Translations under genes and position numbers: made by a program
The notes under the pieces: model-generated
Seen by the model: the letters and a program-made list of their open reading frames with translations, nothing else
Databases searched by the model: none
Told to the model about the DNA's origin: nothing
Assembly (NCBI RefSeq): GCF_018138715.1
Contig: NZ_JAGSHX010000006.1
Span: 3,038,001-3,102,000 of the forward strand
DNA from: Streptomyces asiaticus
GTDB taxonomy: Bacteria; Actinomycetota; Actinomycetes; Streptomycetales; Streptomycetaceae
DNA length: 64,000 bases
Direction: 5' to 3'
In this document: one piece after another, positions 36,906 through 44,852 of the stretch
How positions within the stretch are numbered: position 1 is the stretch's first letter
How the letters are laid out: each line of letters begins with the position of its first letter

Positions 36906-37934
36906 ATGAACACAACACGTCCTATTGATTTCGCCGTCGTTGTCGACGGCTTGGTCAAGAAGTACCCCGGCCGGCCCGTTCCGGCTGTCGACAATCTCAG
37001 CTTCACCGTCAGGCACGGTGAGGTCTTCGGCTTCCTCGGGCCCAACGGAGCGGGTAAGACCACCACCATCGGCATCCTGACCACCCGTGTCGCCCCCAGC
37101 GGTGGGCGTGCCTTCGTCCAGGGCGTCGACGTGGTGCGCAGGCCGGCGGTGGCCCGGCAGTCCTTCGCCATCGTGCCGCAGCGCAACAACCTGGACCGGT
37201 CACTGACGATCCGCCAGAACCTGACCTTCCACGCCGGCTACCACGGTCTCTCGCGCTCCGAGCGCAACCGCCTCGCGGACGAGAGCCTGGAGTGGGTGGG
37301 CCTCGGCGACCACGCCAAGGCCCGGGCGGACCAGGTCTCCGGCGGTCAGGCACAGCGCGTGATGATCGCGCGGGCCCTGATGCACCGCCCCCGAGTGCTG
37401 TTCCTGGACGAGCCGGCCACCGGCCTCGACCCGCAGTCCCAGATCTTCGTCCGCGACCGGGTCGCCGAACTCAAGACCCGTGGCGTCACGGTGGTGATCA
37501 CCACCCACGACATGGAGGAAGCGTCCAAGCTCTGTGACCGGATCGGCATCGTCGACCACGGCAAGCTGCTGGCTCTGGACACCCCCGAGGCGCTGACCAG
37601 CCGGATGAGCAACACCGCGCTGACCGTCACGGTGCGCCCGCCGCACAGCGGGATGAACGGCGTGGTCCACATGGTGCAGGGCCTCGGGGTCGCCGAGCGG
37701 GTCGAGGTGCTCCAGGCCGAGGACGACATGGCCGCCGCCATGCAGGGCGGGGCCCCGGCCTTCAACGACGGCACGTTCCGGATGAAGGTCTACAGCAACG
37801 CGCCGTCCTCCGTGCTGCTGCCCACGGTCATCAAGGCCCTGACCGACACCGAGTGCGAAATCAAGGACCTGAATGTGAGCAAGGCGAGCCTGGAAGACGT
37901 CTTTGTCGACCTGACGGGGAAGGAGATGCGATGA
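36906..37934 (+). CDS. ABC transporter ATP-binding protein, DrrA type
   Basis: The product has 342 residues. Walker A is GPNGAGKTT, the signature VSGGQAQR, Walker B VLFLDEPATGLD and the H-loop VVITTHDMEE. The family is that of the daunorubicin-resistance exporter DrrA, with a C-terminal regulatory extension. It powers the permease encoded next (ATGA overlap) and probably exports the polyketide or gives self-resistance (inference from context). The ATG has a weak ribosome site, CGACGACAGCG. Confidence 0.9.
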   Translation: MNTTRPIDFAVVVDGLVKKYPGRPVPAVDNLSFTVRHGEVFGFLGPNGAGKTTTIGILTTRVAPSGGRAFVQGVDVVRRPAVARQSFAIVPQRNNLDRSLTIRQNLTFHAGYHGLSRSERNRLADESLEWVGLGDHAKARADQVSGGQAQRVMIARALMHRPRVLFLDEPATGLDPQSQIFVRDRVAELKTRGVTVVITTHDMEEASKLCDRIGIVDHGKLLALDTPEALTSRMSNTALTVTVRPPHSGMNGVVHMVQGLGVAERVEVLQAEDDMAAAMQGGAPAFNDGTFRMKVYSNAPSSVLLPTVIKALTDTECEIKDLNVSKASLEDVFVDLTGKEMR

Positions 37935-39457
37935 GCTCCTCACGACCCACGTCATCGACGGACGGGACCCCCGGCGGCAAGGCCGCCGAGGAGAAGCCCG
38001 CCACCGGCACGCCCCCGCACCAGGGCGGCGGCCAGGGTTCCGCCGGCCGGGGCGGTGAGCGCTCCGCCGCCGACCGCAGGCCCGCCGACCCCAGGACCCC
38101 CGGCGTCGGGCCGGAGGGGTCCGGGCCCGCCGATCCGCGGAACGTCGAGGCCAAGTCCGCCGAGGACGACGGCTTCGAGGACACCCGAACCGTGCTCGTA
38201 CGGTCCAAGCCGTCCGCCCCGCGTCCCGGTCCGGAGGCCCAGACCCCGCGTCCCGGGGCCCAGGCCCCGCGTCCGGGCGCCGAGGTCCAGAGGGCCACCC
38301 CGAACGCGCCGCACGCGCCGAACGCCCCGGTCAAGCACGAGAACCGGCCGCACGACCCCCGACACCACGAGAGCCGGCCGCACGACCCCCGGCACCACGA
38401 GAGCCGGCCGCAGGAGCACCGGCACCACGACGCCAGGGGCATGGGCGCCCCGCACGGCGGCGGGGACGTCGGGGACACCATGACGCTGGTCATCAAGCCC
38501 ATACCGGCCCCGTCGGCGACCCAGGCCGCACAGGACGCCAAGGCCGCGCTGAACGCCATCATCGCGGCGGCGGACGCCCGTTCGGGGCTCGTGGAGCCCG
38601 AGCCCGAGCCGGAGCCCGAACTCGAGCTCGAGCTGCCCGACTCCAAGCGCCGCGGCGGGCGCCACCGGCGGCGCGCCAACCGGTGGCGGACGTTCTTCTT
38701 CATCCTGTGGCGCGACATCTTCGTCACCGGCCGCGAGATGGGCCCCTTCCTGGGCCAGGTCATCGTGGAACCGTTCTTCATGCTGTTCGTGTTCGGCAAG
38801 GTGCTCGGCGAGATCGGCTTCACCCAGCCGGGCTTCCAGCAGGTGCTGCTGCCCGGTGTGGTGGCGCTCAACAGCTTCCTGGTCGCCCTCCAGAACACCG
38901 CGCTGCCACTGGCCATCGACTTCTCCTGGACCAAGGAGATCGAGGACCGATTGCTCGCGCCCATCCCGGTCTCCCTGGTGGCGGTGGAGAAGGCGGTCTT
39001 CGGCGCGATGCGCGGTCTGATCGGCTCCCTGGTCATGATCCCGATCGGTCTGGCGCTGCTGGACGACGTCTCCTGGCCGCTGGACAAGATGCCGGTGACG
39101 TTGGGCATCCTCAGCCTCGGCGGACTCGTCGGCGGCTGCGTCGGCCTCACCTTGGGCACCCTGGCGCCCGCGCGTCACATCTCCATCGTCTTCGCCATGA
39201 CGCTGACCCCGATCATGTTCACCGGGGCCACGCAGTTCCCGTGGCGGAGCCTGGAGACCGTCCGCTGGTTCCAGGTGCTGTGCACCTTCAACCCGCTGAC
39301 CTACGTCACCGAGGCGATGCGCGGACTGCTGCTGACCCCCGGCCCCAAGACGCCGGAGTCGATCCCGCTGTGGATCTGCTTCTCGGCCATCGGGGCGGCC
39401 ATCCTGGTCTTCGGGACGATCGGTATCCGGGGCTTCAACCGCCGGGCGCAGGACTGA
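37931..39457 (+). CDS. ABC-2 type permease with long disordered N-terminus
   Basis: The product has 508 residues. The last 260 or so form a DrrB-type ABC-2 permease with six membrane helices (WRTFFFILWRDIFVTGREMG at its start; VVALNSFLVALQNTALPL; TLTPIMFTGATQFPW). The first 250 residues are low-complexity: Pro/Gly/Glu-rich, with three 10-residue repeats around RPHDPRHHES, a PEPEPEPELELEL tract and a basic RGGRHRRRANRW hinge. Ordinary DrrB proteins have about 20-40 residues before the first helix. The start overlaps the ATPase stop by 4 bp, so this whole region is translated. Probable exporter of the cluster product. Confidence 0.85.
   Translation: MSSSRPTSSTDGTPGGKAAEEKPATGTPPHQGGGQGSAGRGGERSAADRRPADPRTPGVGPEGSGPADPRNVEAKSAEDDGFEDTRTVLVRSKPSAPRPGPEAQTPRPGAQAPRPGAEVQRATPNAPHAPNAPVKHENRPHDPRHHESRPHDPRHHESRPQEHRHHDARGMGAPHGGGDVGDTMTLVIKPIPAPSATQAAQDAKAALNAIIAAADARSGLVEPEPEPEPELELELPDSKRRGGRHRRRANRWRTFFFILWRDIFVTGREMGPFLGQVIVEPFFMLFVFGKVLGEIGFTQPGFQQVLLPGVVALNSFLVALQNTALPLAIDFSWTKEIEDRLLAPIPVSLVAVEKAVFGAMRGLIGSLVMIPIGLALLDDVSWPLDKMPVTLGILSLGGLVGGCVGLTLGTLAPARHISIVFAMTLTPIMFTGATQFPWRSLETVRWFQVLCTFNPLTYVTEAMRGLLLTPGPKTPESIPLWICFSAIGAAILVFGTIGIRGFNRRAQD
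38336..38425 (+). repeat. Three 30-bp repeats in the ABC permease gene
   Basis: Three tandem copies of a 30-bp unit beginning CACGAGARCCGGCCGCACGA encode the His-rich decapeptide repeat in the permease N-terminus, all in frame. Confidence 0.85.
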
Positions 39458-39491
39458 GCCACGGCAGGACTTGAGAGTAAGGCACCACACC

Positions 39492-40430
39492 ATGACGGCA
39501 TCCGAGCAGACGAAGACAGCCATCGTTTTCCCGGGCATGGGACCCTCCGGCTTCTCCGAGGTGGGCAGGTTCCTCACGCTCGACCCGTTCGCCCGGAAGC
39601 GGCTCGCCGAGGCCGACGAGGCGCTGGGCTACTCGGTCTTCGACCGGCTCCGCGACTCCGAGGACGACTATTCCGAGGCCACCCAGATCGCCTTCCTGGT
39701 GAACTCGATGGCCTCGGCGGACCGGGCGGAGCAGGAGCACGGACTCGTCCCCGACCTGTGCGTGGGCCCCAGCTTCGGGCAGAAGGCGGCCGCGGCCTAC
39801 GTCAGTTCACTGCCGTTCCCCGAGGTGGTACGGCTCACCGCGGAGCTGGCCCGCTGTGAGCACGCGTACTTCGCCGAGGAGTACCAGGACGCGGTCACCC
39901 ACACCTTCGTCCGCACTCCGCAGGAGAAGCTGACGGAGATCCTCACCGAGCTCGGCGAGCGCGGTGAGTGGTACGACTACTCCGGCTATCTCGACGACGG
40001 CTTCTTCATGGTGTCGCTGCGCGAGCCGGAGCTGGAGTGGTTCAAGAAGGCGATCAGCCAGGCCGGCGGCTACTCCATGTACAGCATGGTCCCGGCGGTG
40101 CACGCGCCCGCGTTCGCGGAGCTGCGGCGCCGGGCCGCCGAGGAGATCCTGCCCAGGTACGACATCCTCGACCCCAAGCTGCCCGTGGTCACCGACCAGG
40201 ACGGCACCATCGTGACCACGGCCGACGAGCTGCGCACGATGCTGCTGGACACCTTCGATCTGCCGATCCACTGGCCGAAGGTGGTGGACACGCTGAAGGG
40301 CGCCGGGGTGTCGAAGATGTACATCACCGGGCCGGACAACCTCTTCCACCGGCTGGACCGCACCAAGTCCAACTTCGAGGTGGTGACGGTGGGCCCGGGC
40401 AAGCGCTCGCGGCCCGCGCGCAAGCGCTGA
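39492..40430 (+). CDS. Stand-alone acyltransferase, probable starter-unit loader
   Basis: The product has 312 residues and the FabD/acyltransferase fold: AIVFPGMGPSGF at the start, the nucleophile motif GPSFG instead of the usual GHSxG (Ser kept), and a catalytic His in VPAVHAPAF, which aligns with HAFHSP of PKS acyltransferases. Together with the neighbouring monooxygenase and ligase it corresponds to the acyltransferases that move 4-guanidinobutyryl from CoA to the loading ACP (inference). ATG with AAGG 9 bases upstream; it follows the ABC permease by 34 bp, probably in one transcript. Confidence 0.8.
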   Translation: MTASEQTKTAIVFPGMGPSGFSEVGRFLTLDPFARKRLAEADEALGYSVFDRLRDSEDDYSEATQIAFLVNSMASADRAEQEHGLVPDLCVGPSFGQKAAAAYVSSLPFPEVVRLTAELARCEHAYFAEEYQDAVTHTFVRTPQEKLTEILTELGERGEWYDYSGYLDDGFFMVSLREPELEWFKKAISQAGGYSMYSMVPAVHAPAFAELRRRAAEEILPRYDILDPKLPVVTDQDGTIVTTADELRTMLLDTFDLPIHWPKVVDTLKGAGVSKMYITGPDNLFHRLDRTKSNFEVVTVGPGKRSRPARKR

Positions 40431-40466
40431 TGACGGCGTGACACGCCGCTGCGGCGGTACTCCGCT

Positions 40467-40501
40467 CAACGCCCCGTCTTCGCCTGGTTGACGGGGCGTT
40501 G
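40467..40501. terminator. Bidirectional terminator
   Basis: A perfect 12-bp stem CAACGCCCCGTC/GACGGGGCGTTG with an 11-base loop lies between the acyltransferase and the convergent NB-ARC gene. Confidence 0.85.
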
Positions 40502-40543
40502 GCGTGAGCGGGATGTTCGAGGTGCGCCGTTCGCCCCCGCACC

Positions 40544-43195
40544 TCAGGGGTGGTTGCCGGTTTCCCCGAAGATGGTGAGCGCCTTCGTTCGGGCGTCGAT
40601 GGCCTTCTTGAATCGCCGCCTCGCCAGCAGAGCGTTGCTGAGGTTGTGCAAGGCCAGACCCTCACGGTGGCGGTCGCCGGTTTCCCGGAAGATGGCGAGC
40701 GCCTTCGTCTGGACGTCGACGGCTTCCTTGAATCGCCCCGCCTTCATCAGAGTGGCGCCGAGGTTGTGCAACGCCAATCCTTCACGGTGGTGGTCGCCGA
40801 GTTCGCGGTAGATGGCCGCGGCCTGGGTGTGAGCCTCGACAGCCTCGCTCAACCGCCCCATCTCGCCCAGAGGTCGACCGAGATTGTTCAGCGCTTGGCT
40901 TTCACCATGGCGATCACTGGTCTCACGGAAAACGGCGGCGGCCCGGGTGTGCGCATCGATGGCCTCGCCGAACCGTCCCACCTCGACCAGGGCCAGGCCA
41001 TGGTTGTTCAGCGCGATGCCTTCACGGTGGCGATCGCCGACCTCACCGTAGATCGCGGCGGCCTTGGCGTGAGCATTGATGGCCTGGTCGAACCGTCGCA
41101 GCCCGACCAGAGCCCGGCCGAGGTTGTTGAACGCCAGTGCTTCACCGTGGCGGTCACCGAAGGTGCGAAAGATGGTGGCAGCCACCACATGGTAGTCGCT
41201 GGCGCTTTCGAACTGCCGCAGCTCGGTCAGGACGCCGCCGGCATTGTTCAGCGCATGGGCGGCATCCTGGCGGTTGCCGGTCTCACGGAAAATGGTGGCC
41301 GCCTGGGTGTAGGCGATGAGAGCATCGTCGAACCGCCGTAGCTCATTCAGAGTGGTGCCGAGGTTGCTGAGCGCATGACCTTCCCTCTGGCCGTCGCCGG
41401 TTTCATGGAAAATGGTGACCGCCTGGGTATGCGCGGTGATGGCGTCGTCGAACCGCCGCAGCTCAGTCAGCGCGCTGCCGAGATTCGTCAGCGCCCCCGC
41501 TTCACCGTCGCGGTCCCCGAGGTCGCGATAGACGATTGCGGCCTTGTCGTGGGCGTCGATGGCCTCGTCGAACCGCCGCAGCCCGGCAAAGGCAAGACCG
41601 AGCTGGTTCAGCGCCGCTGCTTCACCGCAGCGGTCCTCAAACTCACGGCAGATGGCCAGGGCCGTCGTCGTGACGGTCACCCAGTCATCAAAGACATAGC
41701 GGTCGTGGAGGTATCGGGTAAGAGCGTCCGCAAGGTCGAAGCTGGTTTTCTGGAGGCCGAATCGCGGAGCCGCGGTGACGGTGGCGACGAGGTTGGGGCG
41801 TTCGGCGTCCAGCCAGGCCAGCGCGCCGTCGCGGTCGGGGAAACGGGACGAGGGGGCGCCGCGTCGCGTGTCCAGATGGGAGTCGGCGGCCTCCGCGGTG
41901 GTCTGGTAGTAGGCGAAGAGACGGGAGCGGGCCACATCACGTTCGTCGCTGTCGGCGTGGAGGCGGCCCTTCTCGTCGGCATACAGGCGCACGAGGTCGT
42001 GAAACCGCCAGCGGCCCCAGACGTGTGCGGGTTCGAGCAGGTGAGCCCGGGCCAGGTCTTGCAGGAGTCCCTCCACCTCGTACAGGTCGTCGTCGGCAAG
42101 GTTGGCAGCGCTCTCGGTGGAAAGGTCGTCGCCGGGGTTGAGCGACAGCAACCGGAACAAGCGGGCCTGTTGGTGGCCCAGGTGCTGGTGGGAGAGATCG
42201 AAGGCAGCGCGTACCGCGCGCTCCTCGCGGCGGAGCCGGTCCAGCCGGCGGTGCTCCGCTTCAAGGGCCAGAGCCAGGGAGACCAGCGGCCGCTGAGGAG
42301 CATCAGCCAGTAGGGCGGTTGCGATACGCAGGGCCAGCGGCAGGCCGGCACAAAGCCGGGCGATGGCTTTCGCGTGCTCTGGCTCGTCCCGCACACGGGT
42401 GTCGCCAGGGCCAAGGGCGTTGTGCAGGGCTTGGTTCAGCAACTCGATGGAGAATCGCTCGTCAAGAACGTCGAGGTCGTGCAGACGAGCGTCGACGTCC
42501 AGAGTGTGACGGGAGGTGAGCAGAGCAGCGGTGGTGCCATCGGTGGGCAGTAGCGGCCGAGCTTGCTCCTCGTCGGAGGCGTTGTCGATGACGACCAGTA
42601 TCCGCCGTCCCTGTTCCGCGAAGGCGGCCAGCACACTGCGATACAGCCGCGTGCGGTCCTGTAGACCGTCGGGGATGTGCTCGCCGGGCATTCCCAGAGC
42701 CCGTAACAGACCGTCCAGAGCGTGTTCTGGAGGCAGTCGGCGTTCCCTGTCGTAGCCGAACATGTCGACGAACAGTACGCCGCCGGGAAACCAGCCCGGC
42801 TCCTTCAACGCTCGAGTGGCTGTCTGCACAACCAGTTCGGTCTTGCCGACTCCGGCCATCCCCGCCACCGCCGCCATCAGCGGTGCTTTCCGCTGCTCCC
42901 TGCCGGGAGCGAGGCCCTCGAGTAACCGCTCCACCTGCTCGTCACGACCGGTGAAAGTGCCGGACGCTGGAGGGAGCGCGGACAGCGCCGGGGTGACCTG
43001 CGGCGGCAACTGTACGGTGATGTCCCGGCCCTGGATCACGGCGTGGAAGAACACACCACCATTGATTGTGTTCGACGCCGCCCCGCTCGCGCCGTCCCGC
43101 CCGATGGCATTTGCCTCGGCCATGCCACTCAGCCCTGTGGCGACGGGCTCAGCCCCGTCCACGTCATCGGATCCATCTCGCACCCCCGTTGGCAC
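40544..43195 (-). CDS. NB-ARC/TPR (NLR-like STAND) protein
   Basis: The product has 883 residues. Residues 42-60 (NTINGGVFFHAVIQGRDIT) form a short hydrophobic motif with a VIQG core. An NB-ARC NTPase follows: Walker A GMAGVGKT (112-119), Walker B RRILVVIDNA and GLPLALR. A winged-helix region leads to about nine 40-residue tetratricopeptide repeats of the type ALNNLGxALxELRRFDEAIxAH. STAND proteins switch on ATP binding when the repeats sense a ligand. The N-terminal motif resembles bacterial amyloid signalling motifs of NLR proteins (inference). It sits between starter and PKS genes; cluster regulator or defence protein are both open. GTG start with GGTGAG 8 bases upstream. Confidence 0.82.
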   Translation of the reverse strand: MPTGVRDGSDDVDGAEPVATGLSGMAEANAIGRDGASGAASNTINGGVFFHAVIQGRDITVQLPPQVTPALSALPPASGTFTGRDEQVERLLEGLAPGREQRKAPLMAAVAGMAGVGKTELVVQTATRALKEPGWFPGGVLFVDMFGYDRERRLPPEHALDGLLRALGMPGEHIPDGLQDRTRLYRSVLAAFAEQGRRILVVIDNASDEEQARPLLPTDGTTAALLTSRHTLDVDARLHDLDVLDERFSIELLNQALHNALGPGDTRVRDEPEHAKAIARLCAGLPLALRIATALLADAPQRPLVSLALALEAEHRRLDRLRREERAVRAAFDLSHQHLGHQQARLFRLLSLNPGDDLSTESAANLADDDLYEVEGLLQDLARAHLLEPAHVWGRWRFHDLVRLYADEKGRLHADSDERDVARSRLFAYYQTTAEAADSHLDTRRGAPSSRFPDRDGALAWLDAERPNLVATVTAAPRFGLQKTSFDLADALTRYLHDRYVFDDWVTVTTTALAICREFEDRCGEAAALNQLGLAFAGLRRFDEAIDAHDKAAIVYRDLGDRDGEAGALTNLGSALTELRRFDDAITAHTQAVTIFHETGDGQREGHALSNLGTTLNELRRFDDALIAYTQAATIFRETGNRQDAAHALNNAGGVLTELRQFESASDYHVVAATIFRTFGDRHGEALAFNNLGRALVGLRRFDQAINAHAKAAAIYGEVGDRHREGIALNNHGLALVEVGRFGEAIDAHTRAAAVFRETSDRHGESQALNNLGRPLGEMGRLSEAVEAHTQAAAIYRELGDHHREGLALHNLGATLMKAGRFKEAVDVQTKALAIFRETGDRHREGLALHNLSNALLARRRFKKAIDARTKALTIFGETGNHP

Positions 43196-43365
43196 ATCGG
43201 TTGCTCACCGACGGTAAACACAATAGGGGGACCGGCACCCGGGTTGGAACAGGTTGACAGACCGTGTAACGCCTGCGTCGACCAGCTGGGCACCCCATGA
43301 CGACGGCCCCCGGGCCGGGGGCCGATCGCTTCGGTGGCTGGTTGCCGACTGGGTCAGGGGGCGGG

Positions 43366-43564
43366 GAACTCCCCGTGCCTGACGGCGGAGACGAACGACG
43401 ACCAGGCGGTCGGCTCGAACATGAGCGCCGGGCCGTGCGGGTCCTTGCTGTCACGGACGGGGACCACGCCGCGCGAGGCGACGAGGTTGGCGGCGATCTC
43501 TATGCAGGCGCCGCCGTTGTCGCTGTACGACGACCTGTATCAACGCGGGGATTCGGTCGTCACG
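43366..43564 (-). pseudogene. Frameshifted DUF397 protein
   Basis: The minus strand encodes a clear DUF397 end: SSYSDNGGACIEIAANL, then RGVVPVRDSKDPHGPAL and WSSFVSAVRHGEFPAP before a stop. The proper start (GTG at 43564, AAAGGG upstream, overlapping the previous stop) reads VTTESPR and then hits TGA; the conserved LIQ residues are in another frame, and the expected WRK/WQK before SSYS is missing. At least two small indels therefore break the gene. DUF397 proteins usually follow Scr1-type regulators, as here. Confidence 0.75.
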
Positions 43565-44400
43565 GGATGCCCTTTCGCAACTGGCTGACCACGGCCACAG
43601 ACTCCGTCCGAGAAGGCGCTTCGGCCTGCAGCTGATGGTAGGCCGTCAGCATGCGGCGTGGCGCCGGTGGCGGCTCCCCCGGCCGAGGGCTGGGGCGGTG
43701 CCGGACAGCGGGAGGGGTTGGGGGTACCCCTCTCCAAAACCTTTGCCCAATTAGTTGCTTCAGATCAAGCGTTTTATCGAGGGGTGCTCGGAGGGGCCGT
43801 CAGTCCGGTATCGGCCCCAGCTCCCGGGCGCAGGTGCCGCCACCGGCGCTCGCATCCACCGGCCCGGCGCCCGGCGACGCGGCGCGAGCCCCCCGCCCCC
43901 GCCGCCGCTGCTCAATTGCGCCGAAGGCGCGAGACGAAACCCGCACCCGACCGAGCCGAGAAGCCCATACCGACCTGAACCGAGACCCGATCCTGAACCG
44001 AGACCCGCACGGCTGAGGTGCTTTCCCGTTCAAATTGGCCCCGCTGGGCGGACTCCGCGTATGACATGAGCGAACGGTCCGACATCGTCGGGATATAGAG
44101 CGGCAGGTCGAACGGGCGGCACGCCCCCATGTCGAACAGAGCGACTTGGATCACAGTGTTCGGCAACTCGGCGAACTCGACCAGCCGTGCGAACTGGGCG
44201 TCCCTGACGACGGGTTCGCCGATTGGCCGACGGACACAGGCTTTCGTCCAGCATCACGAAGAGCAGCGGCGGGTCATCCGGACCAGTGCGGCTTGCCGCT
44301 CCGCGACAAGCGTCACCCGCTCCGGCGTCTGGAGCAGACCGGGAATGACGCCCCTTCGTACTGCCGGATCTCCGCTGCCCGGCCCTCGTGCCCCACGTAC
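43564..44400 (-). pseudogene. Broken Scr1/DUF5753 XRE-family regulator
   Basis: Pieces of a DUF5753 effector domain lie in successive frames: EYVGHEGRAAEIRQYEGAS (near 44390-44340), IPGLLQTPERVTLVAERQAA (44340-44270), VMLDESLCPSAN (about 44250), then FAELPNTVIQVALFDMGACR to FERESTSAV (44180-44010), and finally MLTAYHQLQAEAPSRTESVA to QLRKGIP (43654-43561). At least three frameshifts separate them. About 360 bp of unrelated sequence (43655-44012) split the last piece from the rest. The N-terminal helix-turn-helix is absent, cut off by the plus-strand gene remnant near 44395. Confidence 0.7.
43655..44012. other. Unexplained insertion inside the broken regulator
   Basis: This DNA interrupts the DUF5753 reading between STSAV and RMLTAYHQ. 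It contains an AT-richer stretch (about 43735-43785, with AATTAGTTGCTTC, close to AACTAGTTGCTTC upstream of the sulfotransferase) and, near its right end, two direct copies of TGAACCGAGACCCG. No transposase or terminal inverted repeat was seen. Confidence 0.5.
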
Positions 44401-44583
44401 TCGGGGAAGGCCCTCCAACAGGCCGTCGTATTCGTCGCCGGACAGACCCTCACGGGAGCCGAAACCCTCGACCTGTCCAGCGCCACACCCGAAGAACTGA
44501 CCTACCACCTCGGCGCGGTGAGACGAAGCCTGCGCAGCCTGCTCCAACTCCTCGCCCCCGTAGCGGGAGAAGAGGACCGCTGA
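44388..44583 (+). pseudogene. Remnant of a small actinobacterial gene
   Basis: The plus-strand frame ending at 44583 carries QQAVVFVAGQTLTGAETL and SSATPEELTYHLGAVRRSL, which look like the conserved C-terminal part of a small helical protein. Its upstream sequence is the antisense of the DUF5753 remnant, so the 5' end has been replaced by a junction near 44395. Its stop overlaps the next ATG (TGATG). Confidence 0.5.
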
Positions 44584-44798
44584 TGTCCGACGACCGGCCT
44601 GACCGGAACGAACGGCCGAAGATGACGATGCGCGTCTACACCATGGCGCACAACGGCATCGTCACCACCCGGCGCGCGATGGTGACCGTCCTCGACGGGA
44701 AGCAGAGCGACGCCTACTCGTTGGGGCAGGCGTGGCCACCGTGCCAGTGCCCCCGCCATCGCGACCACAACAACCCCGGCCGATTCAGGCTCCTCTGA
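44583..44798 (+). CDS. Small hypothetical protein
   Basis: The product has 71 residues, with MTMRVYTMAHNGIVTTRRAMVTVL and a Cys/His-containing end WPPCQCPRHRDHNN. ATG preceded by GAGG 7 bases upstream and coupled to the upstream remnant by TGATG. Function unknown; it lies among decayed regulator genes. Confidence 0.55.
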   Translation: MSDDRPDRNERPKMTMRVYTMAHNGIVTTRRAMVTVLDGKQSDAYSLGQAWPPCQCPRHRDHNNPGRFRLL

Positions 44799-44805
44799 AC
44801 ACGAC

Positions 44806-44846
44806 GACGGCCTGTTGGCACCCCTGTGGGGTGGCAACAGGCCGTC
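44806..44846. terminator. Very strong hairpin ending the PKS transcript
   Basis: GACGGCCTGTTG pairs with CAACAGGCCGTC (12 bp); after one G/G mismatch, CACCCC pairs with GGGGTG around a TGT loop. It lies 7 bp after the PKS stop codon and 8 bp after the small plus-strand gene, so it serves both. Confidence 0.9.
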
Positions 44847-44852
44847 CGTCCG

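Noticed and set aside
37853..37930. Earlier start for the ABC permease
   Set aside because: It would lie inside the ATPase gene; the ATGA overlap at 37931 is the usual coupled start.
43912..44166. An 84-residue frame with FDMGACRPFDLPLYIPTMSD taken as a small gene
   Set aside because: It is one fragment of the frameshifted DUF5753 domain, not an independent gene.
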